NCBI GenBank assembly: GCA_903824785.1 | Contig: CAIJYD010000087.1 | Span: 1 to 59,179, forward strand | Reading direction: 5' to 3' | Source: an uncultured Bacteroidota bacterium | GTDB taxonomy: Bacteria; Bacteroidota; Bacteroidia; Bacteroidales; VadinHA17 | DNA: 59,179 bases | In this document: piece by piece, positions 36,833 to 45,854 of the stretch | Layout: each line of letters starts with the position of its first letter | Numbering within the stretch: position 1 is the stretch's first letter | The notes under the pieces: model-generated | The model's database searches: none | What the model was told of the DNA's origin: nothing | Seen by the model: the letters and a program-made list of their open reading frames with translations, nothing else | Translations under genes and position numbers: made by a program

Positions 36833-36834
36833 CT

Positions 36835-38109
36835 ATGACATCACTCACAACTTTTTATTTAAGCGGAATAATTGGGAAGGAAGTATTTGGAGCCGATGGA
36901 GATGCTATCGGAATAATTAAGGATATGCTTGTTAATACCGTACCTTCCGGACTTAGCGATCCTAATCAGCAGCTTATTACAGGTGTAAAAATAAAAATAC
37001 ACAAAGAAGCAAGGTTCTATTCCTTTAACAGTTTCAGGGTTGTTAAGGCAAGAGAAAAACTTAGTGTAACTTGTGCTTCCCTTGTTGAACTGAGCAATTT
37101 TGACGTTGAAAACGGACTGCTGCTTGTGGAAAATATTCTCGACAAACAGATTGTAGACCTTAACGGACGTAAGGTTGTCAGAGTTAATGACGTCAGGCTT
37201 GTAACACTGCCTACCGGAACATTCACCGTCGCTGTCGATATCGGAATTGAAGGTCTCCTGAGAAGAATAGGGATATCTATTCCGATAAAAAGAATTCTTT
37301 ATCTTTTTAAAGTTAATATCCCTGCAAAATTTATCCTCTGGGACGATGTGCAGGCTATCGACCATTCAAACCTTAACATCAGGCTTTCAAAAAGTTATGC
37401 AAAATTGCATACCCTTCACCCTTCCGATCTGGCAGATATCCTTGAAGATATGGGCAAAAAGGTGAGTATGTCGGTTTTCTCCTCCCTTGATGAAGAGAAA
37501 GCAGCTGATGTTCTAGAGGAACTTGAAACACATGCTCAGATCCATATTGTAGAAAACCTTCCAGTAAACAAAGCAGCAGATGTGCTTGAAAAGATGCCTG
37601 CCGATGAAGTAGCCGATATCCTTGATGAACTTGAAGATGAAAGGGCTGAGCTTCTTCTTAAAGAGATGGATACAGAATCATCACAAGAGGTCAGGGAACT
37701 CCTTGAATATCACGATAATTCAGTCGGTAGTCTTATGACAACAGATATTCTCTCCTTTAACCCCGAAATTACCGTTGAGGAGGTAATTGAGCAACTCCGG
37801 ATCAAAAAACCGGAATCAGCAGAATTATATAATCTCTTTGTTACAGAGTCAAATGATGAGCTGATTGGAACGTTTAACCTTCGCGACCTGATTGTTTCCC
37901 AGCCCAAGACCATGGTGAGCCAGATAATGAAGTCGGAGCCCGTGTTTCTTTACGATAATCAGAAAGTGGAAGATATTGCTGAATTAATCTCCAAATATAA
38001 TCTTCTGGCAGTGCCGGTACTTGACAAGTTCAACCAGCTTCAGGGTATGGTTGTGGTGGATGACGTTGTTGAGGATCTGATACATAAAAGAAGAACTAAA
38101 AAAAGATAA
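36835..38109 (+). CDS. Soluble PRC-barrel/MgtE_N/CBS domain protein
   Basis: The start is the ATG at 36835 behind AAGGAGGT; an in-frame GTG at 36829 overlaps that site and is less likely. The product is 424 residues. Order: PRC-barrel-like region (IIGKEVFGADGDAIGIIKDM, residues about 10-70, with a second such block near 115-180), the MgtE N-terminal helical domain (LHPSDLADILEDM and VADILDELEDERAELLLKEM), then two CBS repeats (SLMTTDILSFNPEITVEEV; MKSEPVFLYDNQKVEDIAEL). There is no membrane domain, so it resembles the cytosolic Mg2+-sensing half of MgtE. It probably gates the transporter encoded 12 bases downstream. Confidence 0.88.
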   Translation: MTSLTTFYLSGIIGKEVFGADGDAIGIIKDMLVNTVPSGLSDPNQQLITGVKIKIHKEARFYSFNSFRVVKAREKLSVTCASLVELSNFDVENGLLLVENILDKQIVDLNGRKVVRVNDVRLVTLPTGTFTVAVDIGIEGLLRRIGISIPIKRILYLFKVNIPAKFILWDDVQAIDHSNLNIRLSKSYAKLHTLHPSDLADILEDMGKKVSMSVFSSLDEEKAADVLEELETHAQIHIVENLPVNKAADVLEKMPADEVADILDELEDERAELLLKEMDTESSQEVRELLEYHDNSVGSLMTTDILSFNPEITVEEVIEQLRIKKPESAELYNLFVTESNDELIGTFNLRDLIVSQPKTMVSQIMKSEPVFLYDNQKVEDIAELISKYNLLAVPVLDKFNQLQGMVVVDDVVEDLIHKRRTKKR

Positions 38110-38121
38110 CAGAGCGAAAGT

Positions 38122-39372
38122 ATGTTCAGAACAAGACTCAGAGATACAAATATTTTCAAGCACCTGGCAATCTTTTTTGCCATACTGGGACCCGGTATCA
38201 TTACTGGTAGTGTGGATAATGATGCCGGAGGTATTACCACTTACTCTGTGGCAGGAGCAATGTATGGCTACAACCTGATCTGGACACTTATACCTTCCTT
38301 TATTGTGTTGCTTGTTATTCAGGAGATGAATGCCCGGATGGGAATCGTTACGGGGAAAGGACTTTCCGATCTTATCCGTGAAAATGCCGGAATGAAGATC
38401 ACCTTTTTTATATTTATTGGATTGCTTCTGTCAAACATAGGAAACACAACAACCGAATTTGCCGGGGTTGCTGGTAGTATGGAGATCTTCGGGATAAGTA
38501 AATATATTTCGGTACCGATTGTTGCCTTTATGGTATGGATGCTGGTTGTTAAGGGAACATATAAAATCGCTGAACGTATATTTCTGATATTCAGCATTTC
38601 ACTTCTGACATATGTTGTGTCTGCCTTAATGGGTAAACCCGACTGGAAAGAGATAGGAACAGCAATTATCAGACCACAGCTCGAGATTAATACACAAAGT
38701 ATTGCAATGATACTTGCCCTTGTCGGAACAACAATCGCTCCGTGGATGCAGTTTTATATGCAGTCTTCAGTTATTGAAAAGGGTTTGAAGATGAAGAATT
38801 TTAATTACACGCTTATTGATATTGCTGTAGGGTGTGTTGTAACGGTGGTTGTCGCATTCTTTATAATGGTTGCCTGCGGATCAACTCTTCACCCGAACGG
38901 AATTCAGATAAATGAAGCGAAAGATGCCGCCCTAGCACTTGAACCCTTAGCAGGGAAACTTGCATCGCATGTCTTTGCATTCGGATTATTTGTTGCATCG
39001 GTATTTTCCGCAACTATTCTGCCTTTGGCTACAGCATTTTATGTCTCTGAAGCTTTTGGGTTTGAAGCCGGCATAGATAAAAAATGGGATGAGGCCAAAG
39101 AATTCTATATTCTCTATACAGGAATCCTGGTCATTTCTGCAATTATTATTCTTATTCCAAATGCTCCGCTTATACAGATCTCAATCTGGTCGCAGGTGAT
39201 AAACGGAATTCTTCTTCCTGTTGTTCTGGTAAGTATGATCCTGCTGATAAACAATAAGAAGATAATGGGTATTTATGTAAACAATAGAATTCAGAATATT
39301 ATAGGCTGGGGAGCCGTAGCAGTACTTGCAGCACTTTCAGCCTCATTGCTGATCCTTCCTCTGTTCAGTTGA
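38122..39372 (+). CDS. Nramp-family divalent cation transporter, possibly Mg2+-type (NRMT-like)
   Basis: The protein has 416 residues and about 11 membrane helices. The first helix carries GSVDNDAGGITTYS (D32, N33, D34) where classical MntH has DPGN. The sixth has TTIAPWMQFYM (A206-P-W-M) where MntH has MPHN, so the soft Met ligand is not in its usual place. This departure, and coupling to an MgtE_N/CBS protein, point to Mg2+ rather than Mn2+/Fe2+; this is inference. The gene belongs to a three-gene operon with pyrophosphatase, an Mg2+-dependent enzyme, downstream. Confidence 0.85.
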   Translation: MFRTRLRDTNIFKHLAIFFAILGPGIITGSVDNDAGGITTYSVAGAMYGYNLIWTLIPSFIVLLVIQEMNARMGIVTGKGLSDLIRENAGMKITFFIFIGLLLSNIGNTTTEFAGVAGSMEIFGISKYISVPIVAFMVWMLVVKGTYKIAERIFLIFSISLLTYVVSALMGKPDWKEIGTAIIRPQLEINTQSIAMILALVGTTIAPWMQFYMQSSVIEKGLKMKNFNYTLIDIAVGCVVTVVVAFFIMVACGSTLHPNGIQINEAKDAALALEPLAGKLASHVFAFGLFVASVFSATILPLATAFYVSEAFGFEAGIDKKWDEAKEFYILYTGILVISAIIILIPNAPLIQISIWSQVINGILLPVVLVSMILLINNKKIMGIYVNNRIQNIIGWGAVAVLAALSASLLILPLFS

Positions 39373-39427
39373 TAATAAATTATTGTTTATACCTCAAAAG
39401 GAAGTAAATTGGGCAAAATTCAAGATT

Positions 39428-39985
39428 ATGAAATGTGAAAGACATCCCTGGCACACTATTTCTCCCGGTGAGGAAGTTCCCTTGCATGTTACAGCTATAA
39501 TAGAAATACCAAAAGGGTCAAAGGGAAAATATGAGATGGACAAGGCATCCGGTCTGCTCAGGCTCGACAGGGTTTTATTCTCATCAGTTCATTATCCGGC
39601 AAATTATGGGTTTATTCCTCAGACCTACTGCGATGATAATGACCCTCTTGACATTCTTGTTATCTGCTCCATAGATGTTTATCCAATGTGCATTATTGAA
39701 GCCAAGGTGATTGGTGCAATGGAGATGATTGACGGTGACGAGCGGGATGATAAAATTATTGCCGTTGCCAGGCATGATATGTCAGTTAACTATCTGAACG
39801 ACCTTTCTGATCTGCCACCTCATACACTTGTTGAACTCAGAAGGTTCTTCGAAGATTATAAAATGCTCGAACATAAAAATGTAATCGTGGAGCAGTTTAT
39901 GGGACGGGAAAAAGCGTTTGAGATAGTCCTTGAGAGTATGAGACTTTATGAGGAAAATAAGGCCATGCTTATAAAAACTACCTAA
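39428..39985 (+). CDS. ppa: Inorganic pyrophosphatase, family I
   Basis: The ATG at 39428 gives 185 residues; a TTG at 39383 would add 15 residues not typical of the family. The signature is YCDDNDPLDILV (D-x-D-P-x-D metal-binding acids), with YPANYGFIPQT before it and GDERDDKIIAVARHD after it. It hydrolyses PPi with Mg2+ in the cytoplasm. It follows the transporter gene by 55 bases and probably shares its transcript. Confidence 0.93.
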   Translation: MKCERHPWHTISPGEEVPLHVTAIIEIPKGSKGKYEMDKASGLLRLDRVLFSSVHYPANYGFIPQTYCDDNDPLDILVICSIDVYPMCIIEAKVIGAMEMIDGDERDDKIIAVARHDMSVNYLNDLSDLPPHTLVELRRFFEDYKMLEHKNVIVEQFMGREKAFEIVLESMRLYEENKAMLIKTT

Positions 39986-39991
39986 ACAAAT

Positions 39992-41059
39992 TTACTCAGG
40001 CCATTCTTCGTTATTAATTGGTTTTGCTGTAATTCCGGCAGGATCAATAACCACATGCTTTATCAGTTTGCGGTTCCAGGTATAGGTTATATGAACTAAT
40101 CCGTCACTTGTTTGAATAACAGCCGGATATGAAAATTCTGAGTCGTCCGGCCCTGTCTCCAGAATTGCTGCCGCTTTCCAAACGTTCCCATCATCTGAAA
40201 CAGCAACATTTAGGATGTTTCTTCCTTGTGTCAGATGGTTATATACCATAAGCTGCCTGCCGTCTTTTAATGTAACGGCATCGATGCCGGAATTTGGATT
40301 CGGAAGACCGGCCGATTTAAGTTCGCTCCATGTACGTCCATTATCAGTAGACCACGAGGTCATAATCTTTGAGACAGTGCTTCGGCACACCATCTGGAGA
40401 TCTCCTCCCGGATGTATAAGTAAGGCAGGTTGTATGACTCCGGTTTTTTTATCATTCAGGGCACCGGTCCGTTCCCATGTGAGTCCGTTATCAGGGGTAA
40501 TTTCCATATGAACCCTCCAGCCGTCATTCTCAGTGCTCGACGGACAAATCAATTCACCGTTTTTGAGAAGCAATGGTTTGTTCTTTATCGGTCCGTAAAT
40601 ATCTTCCGGAAGACGGTATTGTCTCGACCAGCTCTTTCCCTTGTCAGATGAGGTGACCATTTCTCCCCACCATGTTGAGGGAGAGGGGCCAGTCTTATAA
40701 AAGAGCAGTATTTCCTTTCCGCTGTTGTAAAGAACCGGATTCCAGCATGGATATCTTTTGTTTTTGTACTGAATGCCGTTTACAACTTCAACCGGTTTTG
40801 ACCAGCCTCCGTCAGTAAAGAGACTGACCCAGATCCCAACATCGGGGTTTCTCTCTGCAGTCCCACCAAACCAGGCTGCCATAAGCCCTTTGCCATTTTC
40901 AATCAGAGTAGAAGCATGGCAGGAAGGAAAAACAACATCACCCTTCTGATAAATAAACTCAGATTTTATTATGCATTTTTCACCTTTGAAAGGAATTGAG
41001 AAAATAATCAGGCCGCTTGCAAAAACAAGTAATGCTGATAGTATTAATTTTTTCATCAT
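39992..41059 (-). CDS. Secreted BNR-repeat sialidase-like protein
   Basis: The start at 41059 (MMKKLILSALLVFASGLIIF) gives a clean Sec signal; the frame is open to 41095 but those residues are hydrophilic. The product is 355 residues. Four Asp-box motifs are seen: SSDKGKSWS, TPDNGLTWE, STDNGRTWS and SDDGNVWK. CHASTLIENGKGLMAAWFGGT and NPDVGIWVS match the BNR_2/six-bladed propeller family. Many members are not sialidases and act on other acidic sugars, so the substrate is open. It ends 6 bases from the pyrophosphatase stop, tail-to-tail. Confidence 0.8.
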   Translation of the reverse strand: MMKKLILSALLVFASGLIIFSIPFKGEKCIIKSEFIYQKGDVVFPSCHASTLIENGKGLMAAWFGGTAERNPDVGIWVSLFTDGGWSKPVEVVNGIQYKNKRYPCWNPVLYNSGKEILLFYKTGPSPSTWWGEMVTSSDKGKSWSRQYRLPEDIYGPIKNKPLLLKNGELICPSSTENDGWRVHMEITPDNGLTWERTGALNDKKTGVIQPALLIHPGGDLQMVCRSTVSKIMTSWSTDNGRTWSELKSAGLPNPNSGIDAVTLKDGRQLMVYNHLTQGRNILNVAVSDDGNVWKAAAILETGPDDSEFSYPAVIQTSDGLVHITYTWNRKLIKHVVIDPAGITAKPINNEEWPE

Positions 41060-41200
41060 CTTGAAGTTAGTGGGTGCTTTATCTGTTTTAATCATAAACC
41101 ATGGAAGCCTTAATCAAAACTTTTGAACGGCTCGCAGTTGTTTTCTTCACAATAAAATTCAATGCAAAGTAACACAAAGATGTAAAGCTCTTCAAAAAGA

Positions 41201-41233
41201 TTTGTGAATAGTTCAAGTTAAATATTAGATTTG
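41201..41233 (+). promoter_or_regulatory. Bacteroidota-type promoter of the M20 amidohydrolase gene
   Basis: TTTG at 41201-41204 and TAGATTTG at 41226-41233 are separated by 21 bases, fitting the -33/-7 pattern. The start codon follows at 41274. Confidence 0.6.
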
Positions 41234-41273
41234 TAATCAAGTCATCTCCTATAACTGTTAAAATTATTATCCC

Positions 41274-42833
41274 ATGAGATTATTCCTCCCTTACAACAGC
41301 ACAATTCTGAAAGTCAGTTTTATCTTTTTATCAACAGGAATGATCTTTGGTCAGAAAAAGGCACCAGAGGATTTTCTGGGGAAGGCAGATCTTTATAAAT
41401 CAAAAAAATATGCTCTTGAATACCTGAGCGATACTCTGATAGTGAGAAAGTTCGGTAATATATCCGATGCTATATGGAACTATGCTGAACTCGGAATGCA
41501 GGAATTCAAGTCTTCTGCTTTACTGATTAAAACACTTGAAGAGGAAGGTTTTAAAGTTGAAAAAGGAGTTGCAGGAATGCCTACTTGTTTTGTTGCATCA
41601 TGGGGAAGTGGAAAGCCGGTAATTGGTATTCTCGGTGAGTTCGATGCACTGCCGATGTTGTCGCAGAAAGCCCTGAGTCCTGTTCAGAATCCATTGGTTA
41701 ATGGTGCTCCCGGACATGGTTGTGGCCATAACATGATGGGAACCGCCGCTGTTGCTGCCGTAATTGCGGTTAAGAAAAGTATGGAGGAAAATAATCTTCC
41801 GGGGACAATAAAATTATTTGGATCACCTGCCGAGGAAACTGTAATAAGCCGGCCTTATATGGTAAGGGATGGTGTCTTCAAAGATGTTGATGCTGTGATA
41901 GATAACCACACATCTTCTGATTTGTCAACAAGCTATGGTGTAAACGGGAATGCAGTTATGTCAGTTGTTTTTTCTTTCAGGGGAAAGACTGCACATGCAG
42001 CCAATGCACCCTGGACAGGAAAGAGCGCTCTTGATGGAGTGGAATTAATGAATGTTGCCTCTAATTATCTGAGGGAACATCTTTTTTATACTTACAGGTT
42101 GCATTACGTTATCACCGATGGGGGAGAAGCTCCTAATGTTGTTCCCGACCGTGCTTCTGTATGGTATTATATAAGAAATACTGACGACCGCCTGGAGGAG
42201 ATGTATAACCGAGTACTTGATTGCGCCAAAGGAGCTGCAATTGCCTCAGGTACAACACTTGATACAGTCACAGTCCTTACTGCCATTCATCAGCGCCATT
42301 CAAATAAAGGGATGGCTGAAACAATACAGAGGAATATTGAACTTATTGGCATGCCATCGTGGACAGAAGAGGAACAGCTTTTTGCAAATTCCCTGCAGAA
42401 GGAACTTGGAGAGAAAGAAACAGGCTATACAACTAAAATAAGACCGATGGACAAACCTTCCGATATTCAGGTTGGAGGAGGCTCTTCTGATGTTGGAGAA
42501 GTTACTCTGATTGCACCTACTGCTACACTTAATTTCCCCGGGGGAGTTCCGGGTGAGATTGGTCACCATTGGTCAGTGGTTGCTTCAGTCTATGGTACAG
42601 CAGCATGGAAAGGACTTAATACAGGAGCCAAAGTTATGGCAGCAAGTGCTCTCGATCTGCTTACAAAACCAAAATTACTCACTGAGATTAAGACTGAATT
42701 TGCCGCCTATTCAAAAGATCACCCATATAAATCATTTCTTCCTGAAGGTGCAAAACCACCACTCGGCCTTAATAAGGAGCTGATGGATAAATACCGCGAT
42801 GCAATGATGAATATGGGAAATGAGGTAAGATGA
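41274..42833 (+). CDS. Secreted M20-family amidohydrolase (AbgB-like)
   Basis: The protein has 519 residues. An N-terminal hydrophobic stretch (ILKVSFIFLSTGMIFG) is a Sec signal. The metal ligands fit the M20D pattern: GILGEFDALPML, GHGCGHNMMGTAAVAA (Cys/His), GSPAEETV (Glu-Glu) and DNHTSSD. The dimerisation domain begins around AVMSVVFSFRGKTAHAA. The closest named relative is AbgB, which cleaves p-aminobenzoyl-glutamate, but exported members may act on other amides such as acylated amino acids. The next gene (acyltransferase) is 81 bases downstream. Confidence 0.88.
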   Translation: MRLFLPYNSTILKVSFIFLSTGMIFGQKKAPEDFLGKADLYKSKKYALEYLSDTLIVRKFGNISDAIWNYAELGMQEFKSSALLIKTLEEEGFKVEKGVAGMPTCFVASWGSGKPVIGILGEFDALPMLSQKALSPVQNPLVNGAPGHGCGHNMMGTAAVAAVIAVKKSMEENNLPGTIKLFGSPAEETVISRPYMVRDGVFKDVDAVIDNHTSSDLSTSYGVNGNAVMSVVFSFRGKTAHAANAPWTGKSALDGVELMNVASNYLREHLFYTYRLHYVITDGGEAPNVVPDRASVWYYIRNTDDRLEEMYNRVLDCAKGAAIASGTTLDTVTVLTAIHQRHSNKGMAETIQRNIELIGMPSWTEEEQLFANSLQKELGEKETGYTTKIRPMDKPSDIQVGGGSSDVGEVTLIAPTATLNFPGGVPGEIGHHWSVVASVYGTAAWKGLNTGAKVMAASALDLLTKPKLLTEIKTEFAAYSKDHPYKSFLPEGAKPPLGLNKELMDKYRDAMMNMGNEVR

Positions 42834-42914
42834 TTTTTTATTTATAAAGTGGAAAATTTGAAAATGGTTATTAATTCTGATTTCATCATCAATTAAAATC
42901 AAAATTATAAAACA

Positions 42915-43697
42915 ATGACAGGATATTTTGATTCAACAATTTACCATACTCCGGAAAAGGAGCACCTTACTTTAAAAGATAAAATACTATTAAACAACCG
43001 TTTATATTTCACCCTTAAGTATGCAGGTGTCATTTTCCGGACCAGAAAAGAGGCTATAAGGAAAGTCTATGATACAAAAGCATGGGCAAGTTCCTCATTT
43101 GAAATTTTCAGGTTTATTGAGAAAACAGGAGGGAAATTTCATATCACCGGCATGGAGAACATTACCAGGTCAGCCGATCCTGTACTCTTTATCAGTAACC
43201 ATATGAGTACTCTCGAGACAATGGTATTACCCGGTATAATCGGACCTCTCAGGGAGGTTACATTTGTTGTAAAGGAGAGCCTTGTAAAACATCCGCTCTT
43301 TGGCGATGTTATGCGATCGAGGAATCCCATCGTTGTTGGAAGGACAGACCCGAGAAAAGATTTTGAAGCTGTTATGACAGGTGGGGCGGAATTATTAGCT
43401 AAAGGAGTTTCTATAATAATCTTTCCGCAAAGCACACGAAGCGTTGAATTTAAGCCCGAGGAGTTTAATTCTTTGGGAGTTAAGCTGGCAAAAAAGGCTG
43501 GCGCAGAAGTTGTCCCTGTTGCAATTAAAACCGATTTCTGGGGTAACGGAAAGTGGATAAAAGAACTTGGTCCTATCGATAGCAAAAAGCCAATTCATAT
43601 TAAATTTGGCGAGCCATTCCAGGTTACAGGGAAAGGTAAAGATGACAATCAGAGAGTTATAGATTTTATTCAGTCTTCAATGAAGGAGTGGAAGTAA
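42915..43697 (+). CDS. Divergent PlsC-like acyltransferase
   Basis: The protein has 260 residues. The acyltransferase blocks are present but changed: SNHMSTLETM gives HX4E instead of HX4D, and IIFPQSTRSVEF replaces the usual FPEGTRS. The start MTGYFDSTIYHTPEKEHLTL has no membrane segment. The changes suggest another acyl acceptor or altered activity rather than standard phosphatidate synthesis. It is a second, unrelated-looking PlsC copy next to the one encoded at 3257. There is no obvious partner gene. Confidence 0.75.
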   Translation: MTGYFDSTIYHTPEKEHLTLKDKILLNNRLYFTLKYAGVIFRTRKEAIRKVYDTKAWASSSFEIFRFIEKTGGKFHITGMENITRSADPVLFISNHMSTLETMVLPGIIGPLREVTFVVKESLVKHPLFGDVMRSRNPIVVGRTDPRKDFEAVMTGGAELLAKGVSIIIFPQSTRSVEFKPEEFNSLGVKLAKKAGAEVVPVAIKTDFWGNGKWIKELGPIDSKKPIHIKFGEPFQVTGKGKDDNQRVIDFIQSSMKEWK

Positions 43698-44117
43698 TTT
43701 TTACGCTCATAATTCTCCCTTATCGTCTTCCCATCTCTAATGATCCTACGCCTTTATCAACGGCGAGCCCTTCTTCTTCCGCAATTTCATGCTGCTGCCG
43801 GGGATATTTAAATGACAACCATTCTAAGAGCTGTTTCATAAAATATTTTATTTCAATTGGTCCATGTTTTTTTAAGTGTAATCTGTACATTTAAAAATAT
43901 TTTTAATAGATTTGTTGATAGAAGCAGATTAAAACCGGTATTCCTGTTTCAATACTTAGACATGTTCTTTCTACGTATATATAAAAGGGAGGAGTATAGA
44001 GGGGTCTGATTAACAAATATTTCTTTATTGTATAGTATTTCAATTAGTTATGCTTTGAGTTAATTTTAATTAAGAAACATTTTTATAGATTTTAAAATAA
44101 AATTTAAAGTAGTTATT
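43698..44117. other. Intergenic region upstream of the arabinose operon
   Basis: The 420 bases hold one possible small minus-strand ORF (43720-43839), and a TAGATTTG box at 43907-43914 that may serve the SSS gene (no clear -33 partner). The last 200 bases are A+T rich with no recognised operator. An AraR site would be expected here, but I cannot identify it. Confidence 0.4.
43720..43839 (-). CDS. Possible 39-residue small protein, unknown
   Basis: The minus-strand ATG at 43839 opens MKQLLEWLSFKYPRQQHEIA, followed by an acidic, then Gly-rich tail ending SLEMGRR. The composition (amphipathic start, EEEG run) looks protein-like, and the ORF stays clear of neighbouring genes, though it lies close to the acyltransferase end. 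No family is recognised. It could be a chance ORF. Confidence 0.35.
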   Translation of the reverse strand: MKQLLEWLSFKYPRQQHEIAEEEGLAVDKGVGSLEMGRR

Positions 44118-45770
44118 ATGGGAACTTTAGACTGGATCGTTTTAGGAATTTTCTGCCTCGGATTGGTAGGAATTATTATCTGGGTAATAAGGCAAAAAGA
44201 TGAGACCTCAACTGACTACTTTCTGGCCGGCAGGGATGCCACATGGCTGGCAATAGGGTCATCAATTTTTGCATCAAACATTGGATCAGAACATCTTGTT
44301 GGTCTTGCAGGTGCAGGGGCTTCCAGTGGTATGGCAATGGCTCACTGGGAAATGCACGGCTGGCTGATTCTTATTCTGGGGTGGTTTTTTGTTCCTTTTT
44401 ATGAAAGAAGCGGCGTATTTACCATGCCTGAGTTTCTGGAAAAGCGTTATAATAAAGGCTCCAGAAGCGTATTGTCAATTATATCACTTGTAAGTTATGT
44501 TTTTACAAAGGTAGCTGTTACTGTTTACGCAGGAGGTATAGTCTTCAAGCAGGTTTTTGGTATCGAAACAATGTTCGGAATAGATTTCTTCTGGATTAGC
44601 GCAGTTGGATTGGTTGTGCTTACAGGAATCTATACTACCCTCGGCGGGATGAAAGCTGTTTTATGGACTTCCGTTCTCCAGACTCCGGTATTGCTTATTG
44701 GCTCACTCGCTGTTCTCGTCATAGGTCTTATTAAACTTGGCGGATGGTCGGAAATGATGACTATATGCCGTGCAGTTCCCGTTAATGCCGATGGCGATAC
44801 TATGGTAAACCTGATGCGGTCTTCAAATGATCCGGAATATCCCTGGACAGGAGTAATACTTGGTTCTGCCATTATCGGATTCTGGTACTGGTGTACCGAT
44901 CAGTTTATCGTCCAGCGGGTTCTCTCAGGCCGCAATCAGAAAGAATCGCGGCGGGGAGCAATCCTTGGTGCAGCTTTTAAACTTTCTCCGGTCTTTATTT
45001 TTCTTATCCCCGGTATGATCGCTTATTCCCTTAATGCTAAAGGGATGATTAACCTGACCGATTCTGATGCAGCATTCTCCGTCCTCGTTAAGGAATTACT
45101 TCCATTAGGATTTAAAGGACTTGTTGTTGGTGGGATTCTTGCTGCCCTTATGAGTTCTCTCGCATCTCTGTTCAACTCCTCCGCTACTTTGTTCACAGTA
45201 GATTTTTATCTGAAATACAAACCTCAAGCTCCCGAAAAAGAGCTGGTCAGAGTGGGAAGGATTGCAACTGTGGTTGTCGTTGTTCTTGGTATTTTGTGGA
45301 TTCCTGTCATGAAAGGTCTTGGGAAGGTGCTGTATGCATATCTTCAGGATGTTCAGTCTCTTCTTGCTCCCGGAATCGCTGCCGTTTTCCTTTTGGGTAT
45401 TGCCTCAAAAAGAACCACTCCCATGGCCGGATTAGTAGGTCTTATCTCCGGCTTTGTCCTTGGAATGACCCGTCTCGCTCTTAAAATATTCGCTGCCGGC
45501 ATAAGCCCCGACGGGATCATCTATAAGGTATTTCTTGCTCCTAACTGGCTTCATTACGAAATAGCTCTCTTCTTCATAGTAATTGCTATTATGATCGTAA
45601 CCAGTATGTTCACGGCAAAATCAGACCAGACTTCAATAAAAGGATTATATTTTGGCTCAGCCACTCCTGAACAGAAAGCTATCACACGAGCCAGCTGGAA
45701 TAACTGGGATCTCGTCTTCTCCGGAATTGTAATTATAGTAATAGTTGCCTTCTATGCCTATTTCTGGTAG
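44118..45770 (+). CDS. Sodium:solute symporter (SSS), probable L-arabinose transporter
   Basis: The protein has 550 residues and about 14 membrane helices. SSS marks are STDYFLAGRDATWLAIGSSI, SNIGSEHLVGLAGAG (sodium site), YTTLGGMKAVLWTSVLQT and VQRVLSGRNQKESRRGAIL. It belongs to the SGLT-like group that imports sugars with Na+. It is the first gene before araA (84 bases), with araR, araD and araB behind, so arabinose is the likely substrate. Confidence 0.88.
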   Translation: MGTLDWIVLGIFCLGLVGIIIWVIRQKDETSTDYFLAGRDATWLAIGSSIFASNIGSEHLVGLAGAGASSGMAMAHWEMHGWLILILGWFFVPFYERSGVFTMPEFLEKRYNKGSRSVLSIISLVSYVFTKVAVTVYAGGIVFKQVFGIETMFGIDFFWISAVGLVVLTGIYTTLGGMKAVLWTSVLQTPVLLIGSLAVLVIGLIKLGGWSEMMTICRAVPVNADGDTMVNLMRSSNDPEYPWTGVILGSAIIGFWYWCTDQFIVQRVLSGRNQKESRRGAILGAAFKLSPVFIFLIPGMIAYSLNAKGMINLTDSDAAFSVLVKELLPLGFKGLVVGGILAALMSSLASLFNSSATLFTVDFYLKYKPQAPEKELVRVGRIATVVVVVLGILWIPVMKGLGKVLYAYLQDVQSLLAPGIAAVFLLGIASKRTTPMAGLVGLISGFVLGMTRLALKIFAAGISPDGIIYKVFLAPNWLHYEIALFFIVIAIMIVTSMFTAKSDQTSIKGLYFGSATPEQKAITRASWNNWDLVFSGIVIIVIVAFYAYFW

Positions 45771-45854
45771 AATACTGATATTTAAATCATGGATCCTGAC
45801 GGAAGAGGTAAAATGAAGCAGAAAAGATAATAAACGATCATAAACAGATTAGAA

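Noticed and set aside
36859-37365. 168-residue minus-strand ORF
   Set aside because: Antisense to the PRC/MgtE_N/CBS gene and without recognisable domains.
43688-43894. 68-residue plus-strand ORF after the acyltransferase
   Set aside because: Overlaps the acyltransferase end, is Ser/Pro/Cys-rich with no domain, and is opposite the more protein-like small ORF 43720-43839.
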